From NCBI RefSeq assembly GCF_006517255.1, contig NZ_CP041185.1, forward strand, positions 2,108,001-2,172,000: a stretch of DNA of 64,000 bases, written 5' to 3'. How positions within the stretch are numbered: position 1 is the first letter of the stretch; each line of letters starts with the position of its first letter. The position numbers were made by a program, and so were the translations under genes. Of the stretch, positions 56,086-64,000 are shown one piece after another. The notes below the pieces were generated by a model. It ran no database searches. It saw only the letters and a list, made by a program, of their open reading frames with translations, and was not told where the DNA came from. Source of the DNA: Janthinobacterium tructae. Lineage in GTDB: Bacteria; Pseudomonadota; Gammaproteobacteria; Burkholderiales; Burkholderiaceae_D.

Positions 56086-56820
56086 ATGCCACATGCCCAT
56101 CGCCGCGCGCTGCTGGCCTGCGCCTGCGCCGTGCTCGCGGCCTGCACCCCGTTCGCCCCGCCGCCGGCCGCCTCGCAGCCAGCCGCGCCAGTAGCGGCGC
56201 AAGCCATGCAGCTGCCGCTGTGGCAACAGCCGGGCATGCGCGTGCTGGACATCGTCGCGCAGGAATCCCTGCTGACGATCACCGTGCGGCGCGGCGGCGC
56301 GCTGGCCCGCCTGGGACATGACCACGTGATCGCCAGCCGTACCTTGCAGGGCGTGGTGACGCCCGCGCCGGGACGCGCGCAATTCCAGTTCCGGCTCGAC
56401 CAGATGAGTGTGGATGAAGAGGGCTTGCGCCAGGCGGCCGGCCTGACGACGACGCCGTCGGCCGACGCCATCGCCGGCACGCGCCACAACATGCTGGTGC
56501 GCGTGCTCGACGCCGAGCGTTATCCGTGGGTCAGCATCGAGGCCCGGCGCACGAGCGACAACGAGGTGTTTGAGGCCGACATCACGCTGCATGGCGTGAC
56601 GCGCACAGTGCAGCTGCCGGTGCGGGTCGAGCAAGCGGCCGATGGGCGCGGCCTGCAGGCCAGCGGCAGCCTGCTGCTGAAACAGAGCGACTTCGGCATC
56701 GTGCCGTTCGCCATCCTGGGCGGCGCCATGGCCGTGCAGGACCAGATGGAACTGGCGTTTCGCATTACCGCCCGGCAAGAACTCAGCGCGCCAGGATCAG
56801 GCGCAAGCCCAGGCCGATGA
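56086..56820 (+). CDS. YceI-like lipoprotein
   Basis: A 244-residue protein with a lipoprotein signal: a hydrophobic helix ending in LAACT, the lipobox cysteine being residue 20. A Pro/Ala linker follows, then a YceI-like lipocalin-type domain (about 50-235; LARLGHDHVIASRTLQGVV, SADAIAGTRHNML, FEADITLHGVTRTVQLPV). YceI proteins bind isoprenoid-type lipids and are usually soluble and periplasmic; here the lipobox suggests membrane attachment. AGGAG lies 9 bases before ATG 56086. Its last 38 bases overlap the end of the convergent LysE-family gene. Confidence 0.82.
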   Translation: MPHAHRRALLACACAVLAACTPFAPPPAASQPAAPVAAQAMQLPLWQQPGMRVLDIVAQESLLTITVRRGGALARLGHDHVIASRTLQGVVTPAPGRAQFQFRLDQMSVDEEGLRQAAGLTTTPSADAIAGTRHNMLVRVLDAERYPWVSIEARRTSDNEVFEADITLHGVTRTVQLPVRVEQAADGRGLQASGSLLLKQSDFGIVPFAILGGAMAVQDQMELAFRITARQELSAPGSGASPGR

Positions 56821-57412
56821 AGATGGTGCCGGCCACGCGGTCCAGCCACAGGCCGGCGCGCGGGCGGCGATTGAGCCACAGGCCGACGGCGCCGGAAAAA
56901 TAACCGAGCAGGCCGAACAGCACGCAAGCCTGGGCCGTAAAGACCAGGCCAAGCTGCGCCGTCTGCCAGCTGGCATTGCCCTGGCCAGCGACGATAAACT
57001 GCGGCAAGAACGAGAGAAAAAACAGTACGACTTTCGGATTGATACTGTTGGCAAACAGTCCTTTGCCGAACAGGCGCAGCAAGGACTCGTCGGGCAAGGC
57101 GCCCGCGCCATCGACTCTGGCGCCGCCACGGCTGCGCAAGGCGCCGATGCCCAGCCACACCAGATACAGGCCGCCAGCCACTTTCAGCGCCGTAAATGCC
57201 GTGGGCGAGGCGGCCAGCAGGGCCGACACGCCGATGGTCGCCAGCACCGTGTGCGTGAGGCAGCCAAGGGCGCAGCCCAGGCCGAATGCCATGCCCTGGC
57301 GGCGCCCGCGCGACATGCCCACACCCAGCACCATCAGGTTGTCGGGGCCGGGACTGGCGGTGATCAAAACGGCGGCGGCCAGGAAGGCCAGGAACTGGTC
57401 GGGACTGAGCAT
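56783..57412 (-). CDS. LysE/RhtB-family amino-acid exporter
   Basis: A 209-residue inner-membrane protein with about six hydrophobic helices. The N-terminal family motif is AAVLITASPGPDNLMVLGVG, and the central FANSINPKVVLFFLSFLPQF is typical of RhtB-type exporters of homoserine, threonine or other small molecules. The substrate cannot be read from the sequence. ATG 57412 begins with the standard MLSPDQFLAFL; upstream in-frame starts to 57550 add non-homologous residues. Its 3' end overlaps the YceI-like gene by 38 bases on the opposite strand. Confidence 0.9.
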   Translation of the reverse strand: MLSPDQFLAFLAAAVLITASPGPDNLMVLGVGMSRGRRQGMAFGLGCALGCLTHTVLATIGVSALLAASPTAFTALKVAGGLYLVWLGIGALRSRGGARVDGAGALPDESLLRLFGKGLFANSINPKVVLFFLSFLPQFIVAGQGNASWQTAQLGLVFTAQACVLFGLLGYFSGAVGLWLNRRPRAGLWLDRVAGTIFIGLGLRLILAR

Positions 57413-57568
57413 GAATATCTCGCGGACAAAAGGCGCCATGATACCGGAGCGGGCGCCATGCCGGCAGGACATGAAATTGTCCTTATGCCACCGAGAGTCG
57501 ATTAAAATGAGCCATCCATAGCCAAGGGCGTTGCCACCAGTCCCGCGCAACCATCACCACACTCATTG

Positions 57569-60460
57569 ATGCCAGTCCACCCGCCCCCGTCCCGCCACCG
57601 CGCTTCCAGCTCCCGCGTCAGCGCCTGGCTATGCGGCTGGCCGCTCCTGTTCGGCCTGCTGTTCGGTCTGCTGGGCCTGGCGGGCGCGGCGCAGGCGGCT
57701 CCCTTGTCGCTGAGCAAGCAAGGCATCGCGCACCTGGGCAGCGGCGGGCAACTGTTTTTCGCCGGAAATGAAGCCGCGCCTGCCGATGCGGCCGCCCTGC
57801 CCGCCTGGCTGGCGCGCCAGCGCCCGGCCGAACGGGTCGACCTGTTCGGCGGCGCCTACTGGCTGCATGCGCAGGTGCGCAACGACAGCAGCGTCGCGGC
57901 CTGGGTCATCGACCCGAACGACACCCTGATCGACCTGGTCGACCTGCACGTGTATGGCCCCGCACCGCAAGCGGCGCCGCACACCTTGCTGACGGGCTAC
58001 CAGCGTCCGCACGAGTATTTGCTGCACTACGGCAGGAACGTACAGCTGGCGCCGGGCGCCACGTATGACATCCTGATCCGCTTTTCCAGCCCCTACTACG
58101 CGCGCGCGCCCCAGTTCGGCGTGAGGACGCAGCAAGACTACCGCAAGCTGGTGGGCAAGGAAAACTTCCTGATGGTGGCGTCCATCGGCGCCCTGCTGGC
58201 GCTGGGCCTGTTCAATTTCTTCATCTTTTCCATCACCCGGGACAAAGCCTCGGCCTATTACGCGCTGTACGTGCTGACGTATGGCCTGGCCTGGGCCATG
58301 ACTTTCCACGTCTTTGCCGACCTGTTCGACTGGCACCAGCTGCAGCTACATTACGTGCCGTTCTTCCTGCTGCCCGTCTTCAGCACCCTGTTTTACATGC
58401 ATTTCCTGCGCCTGCGCGACTACTCGCCCTTGCTGTACCACCTCAGCAAAGTCAACCTGGTGCTGCCCCTGCTGCTCTTGCCCAGCTGCTTCGTCGCCCT
58501 GTCGTATGCGCACACCCTGGCCACCATCGTCATCAGCATCTGGATGCTGCTGGCACTGATCTGCGGCATCGTCGTCTGGAGCCGCGGCTACCAGCCGGCG
58601 CGCTTCTTCGTACTGGCCTTCGTCGCTCTGATGCTGCCCGGCTTCCTGATCCTGCCGGCCAATCTGGGCCTGATGCCGGCCATGGTGGCCAACGCCCAGC
58701 TGGTGACCCTGCTCGGCGGCACGCTCGACGGCTTGCTGCTGGCCTTTGCCCTGGCTGACCAGATCCGCCTGCTGCGCAACAACCTGGAACAGCGCGTGCA
58801 GGAGCGTACCCTGGCCCTGACCCTCAGCAACGACGCCCTGCTGAAGGCCAAGGAGCACGCGGAAGTGGTCAGCCGCCACCGCATCGATTTTCTGTCCGCC
58901 ATGAGCCACGACATCCGCACGCCGCTGGCCGGCGTGATCGGCATGCTGAAATTCGCCCTGCGCGACCAGTCCGTCAAGGGCCGCACGCAGGAATACCTGC
59001 GCATCGGCCTGCACAATGGCGTGTCGCTCTTGACCATTCTCAACGACATCCTCGATTTCTCGAAGATCGACGCGGGCAAGCTGACCCTGGAAACGGTGGA
59101 CTTCGACCTGCTGGCGCTGATCGGCGACGCGGCCGGCATCGTGCAGGGCCAGGCCGACGCCAAGAGCCTGCTGCTGCGCCGCGAACTGGCGCTGGACCTG
59201 CCGCGCTACGTGCGCGCCGATCCCACGCGCCTGCGGCAAATCCTCATCAACCTGCTGGGCAACGCACTGAAATTCACGGCCAATGGCGAAGTGCTGCTGG
59301 AAGTGCGGCGCGCCCGCACGCCGCCGCGCCGCGATGGCAGCAGCGAGATCGACTTCATCATCAGCGACACGGGCCCCGGCATCGACGCGGACACCTTGCC
59401 GCGTTTGTTCCAGAAATTCGAGCAAGCCGACCACTCCACCACGCGCCGCTATGGCGGCACGGGACTGGGCCTGGCCATCTGCAAGGAATTGGTCGAACTG
59501 ATGCAAGGCAGCATCGGCGTGGAAAGCCGGGTCGGCATCGGTTCGCGCTTCCATTTCACCCTGCCGCTGCATGACGGCAGCGCGCCGGCGGCCGACGCGC
59601 GCCGGCCCACGCACCAGGCGCGCCATGCCTGCCGCCTGCGTATCCTGTGCGCCGAAGACGTGCGCACCAACCAGATCATCATCGGCACCCTGCTCGAAAG
59701 CATGGGCCATGAGGTGACCATCGTGGAAAACGGCGAACAGGCGCTGCGCGCGCTGGGCACGGGCGCCTACGACTGCGTGCTGATGGATGGCCGCATGCCG
59801 CTGATGGATGGCGAACAGGCCGCGCGCCTGATCCGCGACGGCGGCAACGCGCAATTCCCCATTTCCGACGCGCACATCCCCATCCTCGCGCTGACGGCCA
59901 ACGCCAGCGAACATGACCGGCAACGCTACCTGGCTGCCGGCATGGACGACTTCCTCAGCAAACCCGTCGACGAAGCGCTGCTATTTGAAAAAATCGACGC
60001 CATCATCGATCTGCTGCTGGCGCGCGGCCACGCCCTGCCGCCGGCTGTGCCCTCCGGGGACGAGCCCCTGGCGCGCCAGTTCGGCCTGGACGACGCCGAA
60101 GACGAGCCATCCGCGCCGGCCGATCCCATGACGGCGCCCGTGCACATTGTGCCGCTGGCAGGCCTGTCGCCGCAGCACTTGCAGCGCATCGCGCAAGCGT
60201 TCCTGATGGAAGCGCCGCGGCGCCTGGACCTGGCCTGCCACGCCGTGCGCGATGGCAACGCCAGCGCGGCCGCGGCCGCCTTCCACGCCTTGAAAGGCAG
60301 CGCCGGCTACCTGAGCCGCCCCACCCTGCACGGCCTATGCCACCAGATGGAAACCCTGGCCTCGAACGGCCAGCTGGAGAACGTCGAACAGTTCCTGCCG
60401 CAGCTGAAAGACGCGCTGGACGTGGCGCGGCGCGACCTGGAAACTCAGCCCGGAGCTTGA
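57569..60460 (+). CDS. Hybrid sensor histidine kinase, 7TMR-DISM type, with receiver and Hpt domains
   Basis: A 963-residue inner-membrane kinase. A signal-like helix (about 20-45) precedes a periplasmic 7TMR-DISMED2 sensor (about 50-190), seven membrane helices (about 200-400), a coiled linker (LEQRVQERTLALTLSNDAL), HisKA with the phosphoacceptor His447 in SAMSHDIRTPLAG, and HATPase_c (INLLGNALKFT, SDTGPGID, GGTGLGLAI). A receiver domain follows with phosphoacceptor Asp740 (VLMDGRMPLMDG), then an Hpt domain with His906 in AFHALKGSAGYLS. It can therefore run a full four-step phosphorelay up to an external regulator, which is not in the window. DISM sensors often bind carbohydrates; the ligand is unknown. 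No clear ribosome site precedes ATG 57569. Confidence 0.92.
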   Translation: MPVHPPPSRHRASSSRVSAWLCGWPLLFGLLFGLLGLAGAAQAAPLSLSKQGIAHLGSGGQLFFAGNEAAPADAAALPAWLARQRPAERVDLFGGAYWLHAQVRNDSSVAAWVIDPNDTLIDLVDLHVYGPAPQAAPHTLLTGYQRPHEYLLHYGRNVQLAPGATYDILIRFSSPYYARAPQFGVRTQQDYRKLVGKENFLMVASIGALLALGLFNFFIFSITRDKASAYYALYVLTYGLAWAMTFHVFADLFDWHQLQLHYVPFFLLPVFSTLFYMHFLRLRDYSPLLYHLSKVNLVLPLLLLPSCFVALSYAHTLATIVISIWMLLALICGIVVWSRGYQPARFFVLAFVALMLPGFLILPANLGLMPAMVANAQLVTLLGGTLDGLLLAFALADQIRLLRNNLEQRVQERTLALTLSNDALLKAKEHAEVVSRHRIDFLSAMSHDIRTPLAGVIGMLKFALRDQSVKGRTQEYLRIGLHNGVSLLTILNDILDFSKIDAGKLTLETVDFDLLALIGDAAGIVQGQADAKSLLLRRELALDLPRYVRADPTRLRQILINLLGNALKFTANGEVLLEVRRARTPPRRDGSSEIDFIISDTGPGIDADTLPRLFQKFEQADHSTTRRYGGTGLGLAICKELVELMQGSIGVESRVGIGSRFHFTLPLHDGSAPAADARRPTHQARHACRLRILCAEDVRTNQIIIGTLLESMGHEVTIVENGEQALRALGTGAYDCVLMDGRMPLMDGEQAARLIRDGGNAQFPISDAHIPILALTANASEHDRQRYLAAGMDDFLSKPVDEALLFEKIDAIIDLLLARGHALPPAVPSGDEPLARQFGLDDAEDEPSAPADPMTAPVHIVPLAGLSPQHLQRIAQAFLMEAPRRLDLACHAVRDGNASAAAAAFHALKGSAGYLSRPTLHGLCHQMETLASNGQLENVEQFLPQLKDALDVARRDLETQPGA

Positions 60461-61356
60461 ACCATCCAGCCATGCGATCGCAGCCAAGCCAGCAACAGTT
60501 GCGGCCACGCAGCCGGCTCGCTGCCCGGTTTGCCGAGGCCCCAGCCATGGCCGCCGCTCCGGAACTGGTGCAGCTCGACGGGCACGCCCGCGCGGCGCAG
60601 GGCCGCGGCCATCAATAGACTGTTCTCGGGCGGCGCAACCGGGTCATCGAGTGCCTGCGCGATGAACATGGCCGGCGTGCGCGCATCGACCTGCAATTCC
60701 ACCGACAGCGCATCGCGCGCCGCCTGCGTGGGGTGGATTCCCAGCAGCTGCTGCTTCGCATGCGTCGTGTCGAATGGCCGCTGCATGGTCAGCACGGGGT
60801 ACAGCAGCACGGCAAAGTCGGGCCGCGCGGATGCCCCATCGATCGCATCGACGGGCGCATAACGCGCGGCGTCCGGCTGGACAGCCGTCATGCCGGCCAG
60901 GTGCGCGCCGGCGGAAAAACCCAGCATGCCGATGCGCGCCGGGTCGATGCCCCACTCGGTCGCGCGCGCACGGATCACGCGCATGGCGCGCTGGCCATCC
61001 TGGAAAGGTGCGGCCACCCCGCCGCCCTCCTGCGGCAGGCGGTACACGAGTTCAAACGCGGTAATGCCCTGCGCCTGCAACCAGGCGGCGGCCGGGCCGC
61101 TTTCCTTGCCCGCCTCGATATGCGCATAGCCGCCGCCACTGATCAACAGGATGGCCGTGCCGTTCGGACGCGCAGGGAGGTGCACGAGCAGGTAAGGCTG
61201 ATCGACTTGCGTGATGGAACCCCTGGCGCTGTCGCGCTGCGGGCCAGGCGCCGCGCCGCCGGGCGGCGCACCGGACCATAGCAGAAGCGCGCCGGCCGGC
61301 GCGGCAACCGCGTGCAGGTGGAGCAGGACAAGACACAGCAGTATCAGGCGTTTCAT
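60445..61356 (-). CDS. Exported alpha/beta hydrolase (esterase/lipase, HSL/acetyl-esterase-like)
   Basis: A 303-residue esterase with a signal peptide (MKRLILLCLVLLHLHAVAA). The oxyanion-hole motif is LISGGGYAHI (about 71-80), the nucleophile Ser148 in MLGFSAGAHLAG, the acid Asp237/238 in QALDDPVAP and the base His270 in SGGHGWG. Acetyl-xylan esterases and BD-FAE-type feruloyl/acetyl esterases share this layout. Its ATG overlaps the stop of the upstream FAD oxidoreductase gene (ATGA at 61353-61356), so the two are co-translated. Its last 16 bases overlap the convergent kinase gene. Confidence 0.86.
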   Translation of the reverse strand: MKRLILLCLVLLHLHAVAAPAGALLLWSGAPPGGAAPGPQRDSARGSITQVDQPYLLVHLPARPNGTAILLISGGGYAHIEAGKESGPAAAWLQAQGITAFELVYRLPQEGGGVAAPFQDGQRAMRVIRARATEWGIDPARIGMLGFSAGAHLAGMTAVQPDAARYAPVDAIDGASARPDFAVLLYPVLTMQRPFDTTHAKQQLLGIHPTQAARDALSVELQVDARTPAMFIAQALDDPVAPPENSLLMAAALRRAGVPVELHQFRSGGHGWGLGKPGSEPAAWPQLLLAWLRSHGWMVQAPG

Positions 61357-64000
61357 GCCTGGAAATCCGTCTCGCCCTGGATCACGGCCGGATAGCCCGT
61401 CATGGCGCGCGAGGTCTGCATGCCCGCCATCACGGCCGCTTCCACGCAGCCCGCGTTGAGGCCCGTCCTGATCCAGTCGCCCGTCAGGAACAGGTTACTG
61501 AAGCCCGACTGGTCGGTGGCCAGCCGGTACTGCGTGCTGTTCACCACCGACATCACGTAGCGCTCCGACGGGTCGACGTTGGCGCGCCAGTACTGGCTGT
61601 CGAAGCGCGCCGGCCCCGTGCCGGCTTTCGCGTCGACCAGCCATTGCCACGGAAACGCGCCGGGCGCGCCCGCCTCTGGCCACAGTGCGCCGATCTCGCG
61701 TTCCAGCTGGTGCAGCGCGCCCTGTTTCGCCCTGGCCGCGCAGCGGGCGGGAAAGCCCGTGTCGGTGACGGGCGGGTAGCTGTCGATGGGGAAGGCGCTG
61801 CAAAAATACGAGACGTTTTTCGGCTCCAGCCCCGCCGGCCAGTCTTCGTGCGCCAGCAACTGCTCCATCGGCGCCCACGTGTCGTACGGTTCCGTGAAGG
61901 CCGACAGCACCGGTTGCTGCCCTTTCGGCTGCGTGGTCCAGCCCATCTGCGCCAGGTTTTTGTTCAGCCACACCTGATAGGCCTGCGTGGCCACGGTTTG
62001 CACCTTCTCGGCCGCCAGCTGCAGGGCCGGGCTTTGCGCCAGCAGTTGCGGGCACAGGGCGGGCAGCGAGCCGATGGAAATGCCGAACACCACCTTGTCA
62101 AAGTCGACGCCCTTCTTCAAGACCGTGGCGGGGAGCTGGCGGCCGAACGCCTGCTGGTACTGCTGCGGCCAGTCGCTCCAGTACGATTCCAGGTTGACGT
62201 CCTGCGCTTGCAGCAGCGCTGCCTGGGCCGGCTCGATCTGTGCGTAATCGGGCGTGCTGGGCCAGCAAGCCAGGCCTTTCACATCCACCAGCGGCGCGTA
62301 GCCGGCGGCAGGGTCCTTCAATTGCACCTGCTGCGTGATGCGGATGCTGTCGATGTCGCCCGCGCCCGGCACCAGCTCTTCCACGCGCTGGAAGAATTTG
62401 AATTCCACGCCCCTTTTTTTCAGCACCTCGTACAGCGGCGTAAAAATCGTGTCGCCCATGCCGGCCTGCATCTTGAACATGATGCCGCCCTTGTAGGCCA
62501 GACCGATGCGCGCCATCGCCCGCAACAGCGTCCCTGCCTCGATGTTCGGTTTCGCAAAATCGCCGCCCTCGTAGGCAAACACCAGGTCATAAAAACCGCG
62601 CACGGGCGCCGAATTGACGCTGAACCGCTCGTCGCCGCCGTGTTTTTTCAGCCAGGCACGGAAATCGATGTCGTTGATGACGTCAAAGCCGTGCTTGAAC
62701 ACGCCATCCTCGAACATGCCCTTCATGACCGTGATGCCCAGGTCGAGGCAGGTGAACAGGCGGCGCAATTCATCGTCGCCATCGATCAGGCCGCGATAGC
62801 GCAGGCGCAGCCAGGCGCGGATGCCGTTCAGGGTGCTAGCCAGCAGCTGGTGGCGCGCCTGGTCGTGGCGCGAGGAGTCCGGCGCCAGGTCGGCCACCAG
62901 CGCCGCCAGGGCGCCGACAGACAGGCCCACGTCGAGCCCCAGTTCATCGGCCTGCCCCACCACTTCGTCGGCCAGGCGGCGCAGCCAGCCCGGCCACACG
63001 CCCTCTCCCGGCGAGGCGCTGGCGCTGGCACTGGCACGCTCTATGCGCGCGTCGGCGTCCGCCACCAGGCGGATCTGGCGCAGCCACTGCTCGATCCAGC
63101 CCACCATGGCGATGGCCATCTGCCACAGGGTGATGTCTTCGCCGCCCTCGCCCGGCTCGCCCGGCAAGGTGGGAAAGACGATCGACCAGTTGCGCCACTG
63201 GCCCTTGACGTCTTCCGCCAGGGCCACGTAATCGTGCTGCTTGAAAGCGTCGCGCCAGGTGGCCAGCGGTGCGCCGGGCGGGCGTTCCAGGCTCGCATAC
63301 GCTTCCTTGATCATCTTGAAGGCGTTGGCGTAAAAGCCGAACCAGATGTGCAGGCCGTGTTCCTCGATGCGCTGGCCAAGCTGCGCATTGCGGCCGCTGG
63401 CACCCTTGCCGCCCAGGCGCCAGCCCAGCTGGTAGACGGTGATGGCATGCTGGTTTTGCCAGCCCGGCTGGCTCGTCAAATAATATGCCGCCGTCATGGC
63501 CGCCACGCCGCCACCGAGGATGGCGATCTTTTCCGGTGCGATCTGCGAATTGTCGACCAGCTCCTCGCCCGGCATGGCCGTGAAGTCGAAGTTCACATGG
63601 AACGGCAATATCGCCGCCTGTGGCCCCAGCTGCAAGCCCAGGGTCTGCTCCAGCGGAAAGCTGTCGAAGGCGTGCAGGGTGCATTCATACTCGTAGCCGA
63701 GCAGGCGCGCGCTGTGCAGGCTGTTGATTTCGGCCGGCGCTGCCACCAGGGCCTGGTACACGGCTTTCACGCCGGCGCTGTCGGGGAACTGCTTGAGGAA
63801 TATCTGGTCGATGCGGGGCTTGCGCAACAGCGACAGGATGTCGGCCCAGCCGGCCTGGTCCATGTCGAAGAAATCGGGAATGGAGAGGAAAATCTGGAAG
63901 GCCTGCTCGATGAGTTCCAGGAAACTGTTGACGGGTTTGTGCTGCCCCGTCCGCACGGTGGCGTTGACTTCCAGCAACGGGTGCAGCGCCAGTTTCGTTT
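61353..64000 (-). CDS. FAD-dependent oxidoreductase, amine-oxidase/phytoene-desaturase-like (5' partial)
   Basis: At least 882 residues are visible; the start lies beyond the right edge because the frame stays open to base 64000. The dinucleotide-binding motif AILGGGVAAMTAAYYLTSQ followed by ITVYQLGWRLGGKGASGRN marks an NAD(P)/FAD-binding protein of the amine-oxidase/carotenoid-desaturase superfamily, and the C-terminal LFLTGDWIRTGLNAGCVEAAVMAG is the closing FAD contact. About 150 residues precede the FAD motif, an unusual N-terminal extension. A short Ala/Ser linker repeat occurs in RASASASASPGEG. The substrate is unknown; a lipid or isoprenoid is plausible from the family. It is translationally coupled to the downstream esterase. 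Confidence 0.8.
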   Translation of the reverse strand, partial: TKLALHPLLEVNATVRTGQHKPVNSFLELIEQAFQIFLSIPDFFDMDQAGWADILSLLRKPRIDQIFLKQFPDSAGVKAVYQALVAAPAEINSLHSARLLGYEYECTLHAFDSFPLEQTLGLQLGPQAAILPFHVNFDFTAMPGEELVDNSQIAPEKIAILGGGVAAMTAAYYLTSQPGWQNQHAITVYQLGWRLGGKGASGRNAQLGQRIEEHGLHIWFGFYANAFKMIKEAYASLERPPGAPLATWRDAFKQHDYVALAEDVKGQWRNWSIVFPTLPGEPGEGGEDITLWQMAIAMVGWIEQWLRQIRLVADADARIERASASASASPGEGVWPGWLRRLADEVVGQADELGLDVGLSVGALAALVADLAPDSSRHDQARHQLLASTLNGIRAWLRLRYRGLIDGDDELRRLFTCLDLGITVMKGMFEDGVFKHGFDVINDIDFRAWLKKHGGDERFSVNSAPVRGFYDLVFAYEGGDFAKPNIEAGTLLRAMARIGLAYKGGIMFKMQAGMGDTIFTPLYEVLKKRGVEFKFFQRVEELVPGAGDIDSIRITQQVQLKDPAAGYAPLVDVKGLACWPSTPDYAQIEPAQAALLQAQDVNLESYWSDWPQQYQQAFGRQLPATVLKKGVDFDKVVFGISIGSLPALCPQLLAQSPALQLAAEKVQTVATQAYQVWLNKNLAQMGWTTQPKGQQPVLSAFTEPYDTWAPMEQLLAHEDWPAGLEPKNVSYFCSAFPIDSYPPVTDTGFPARCAARAKQGALHQLEREIGALWPEAGAPGAFPWQWLVDAKAGTGPARFDSQYWRANVDPSERYVMSVVNSTQYRLATDQSGFSNLFLTGDWIRTGLNAGCVEAAVMAGMQTSRAMTGYPAVIQGETDFQA

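Overview
The window looks like a chromosomal segment of a GC-rich Gram-negative betaproteobacterium. Burkholderiales, and within them a Janthinobacterium/Massilia/Duganella-like Oxalobacteraceae, fits best. This rests on base composition, the mix of gene families, sigma-54/ANTAR nitrate control and REP-like palindromes; no rRNA or marker gene is present to prove it. No prophage, insertion sequence, CRISPR array or tRNA was seen.

Layout. 1-3.7 kb: end of an unrecognised gene, then a soluble three-PAS chemoreceptor translationally adjacent to a three-domain CheW-like protein. 3.7-6.1 kb: a GlxA-type AraC regulator divergent from a cysteine hydrolase, then a YdcF-like protein. 6.1-16.3 kb: a complete glycerol regulon, glpD-glpS-glpT-glpP-glpQ-glpU-glpV-glpK on the minus strand with a divergent DeoR-family glpR. 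Glycerol enters by an ABC importer and is phosphorylated by GlpK, and glycerol 3-phosphate is oxidised by GlpD. The two ATPases carry complementary defects, so one ATP site looks consensus and the other degenerate. 16.3-20.1 kb: an MDR oxidoreductase with a divergent LysR regulator, a MarR regulator and a serine/threonine dehydratase-like enzyme.

20.1-31.1 kb: a Cache-PAS-GGDEF diguanylate cyclase, cysC, and a nitrate assimilation operon transcribed narK-nirB-nirD-nasC-nasA. Upstream of narK are a sigma-54 promoter and a leader RNA with two hexaloop hairpins of the ANTAR (NasT/NasR) type, the second merged with a terminator. This is a nitrate-responsive antitermination control. 31.2-39 kb: secreted enzymes (a CehA/McbA-like PHP-fold protein, an S9 prolyl oligopeptidase, an M1 aminopeptidase), a GST, and a small REP-like cluster.

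39.4-55.5 kb: the most unusual region. A minus-strand three-gene operon encodes a giant secreted protein of about 3,855 residues built of DUF11-type repeats with an ordered A-B-C(n) super-repeat and regular cysteine pairs. It is followed by an Ig-like plus beta-barrel outer-membrane protein and an OmpA-type peptidoglycan-binding lipoprotein-like or periplasmic protein. An A+T-rich region lies upstream. I read it as a surface-display or adhesion system; its function is inferred.

55.6-64 kb: a YceI-like lipoprotein, a LysE-family exporter, a 7TMR-DISM hybrid histidine kinase with receiver and Hpt domains, and a coupled pair of an alpha/beta hydrolase and a large FAD-dependent oxidoreductase that runs off the window.
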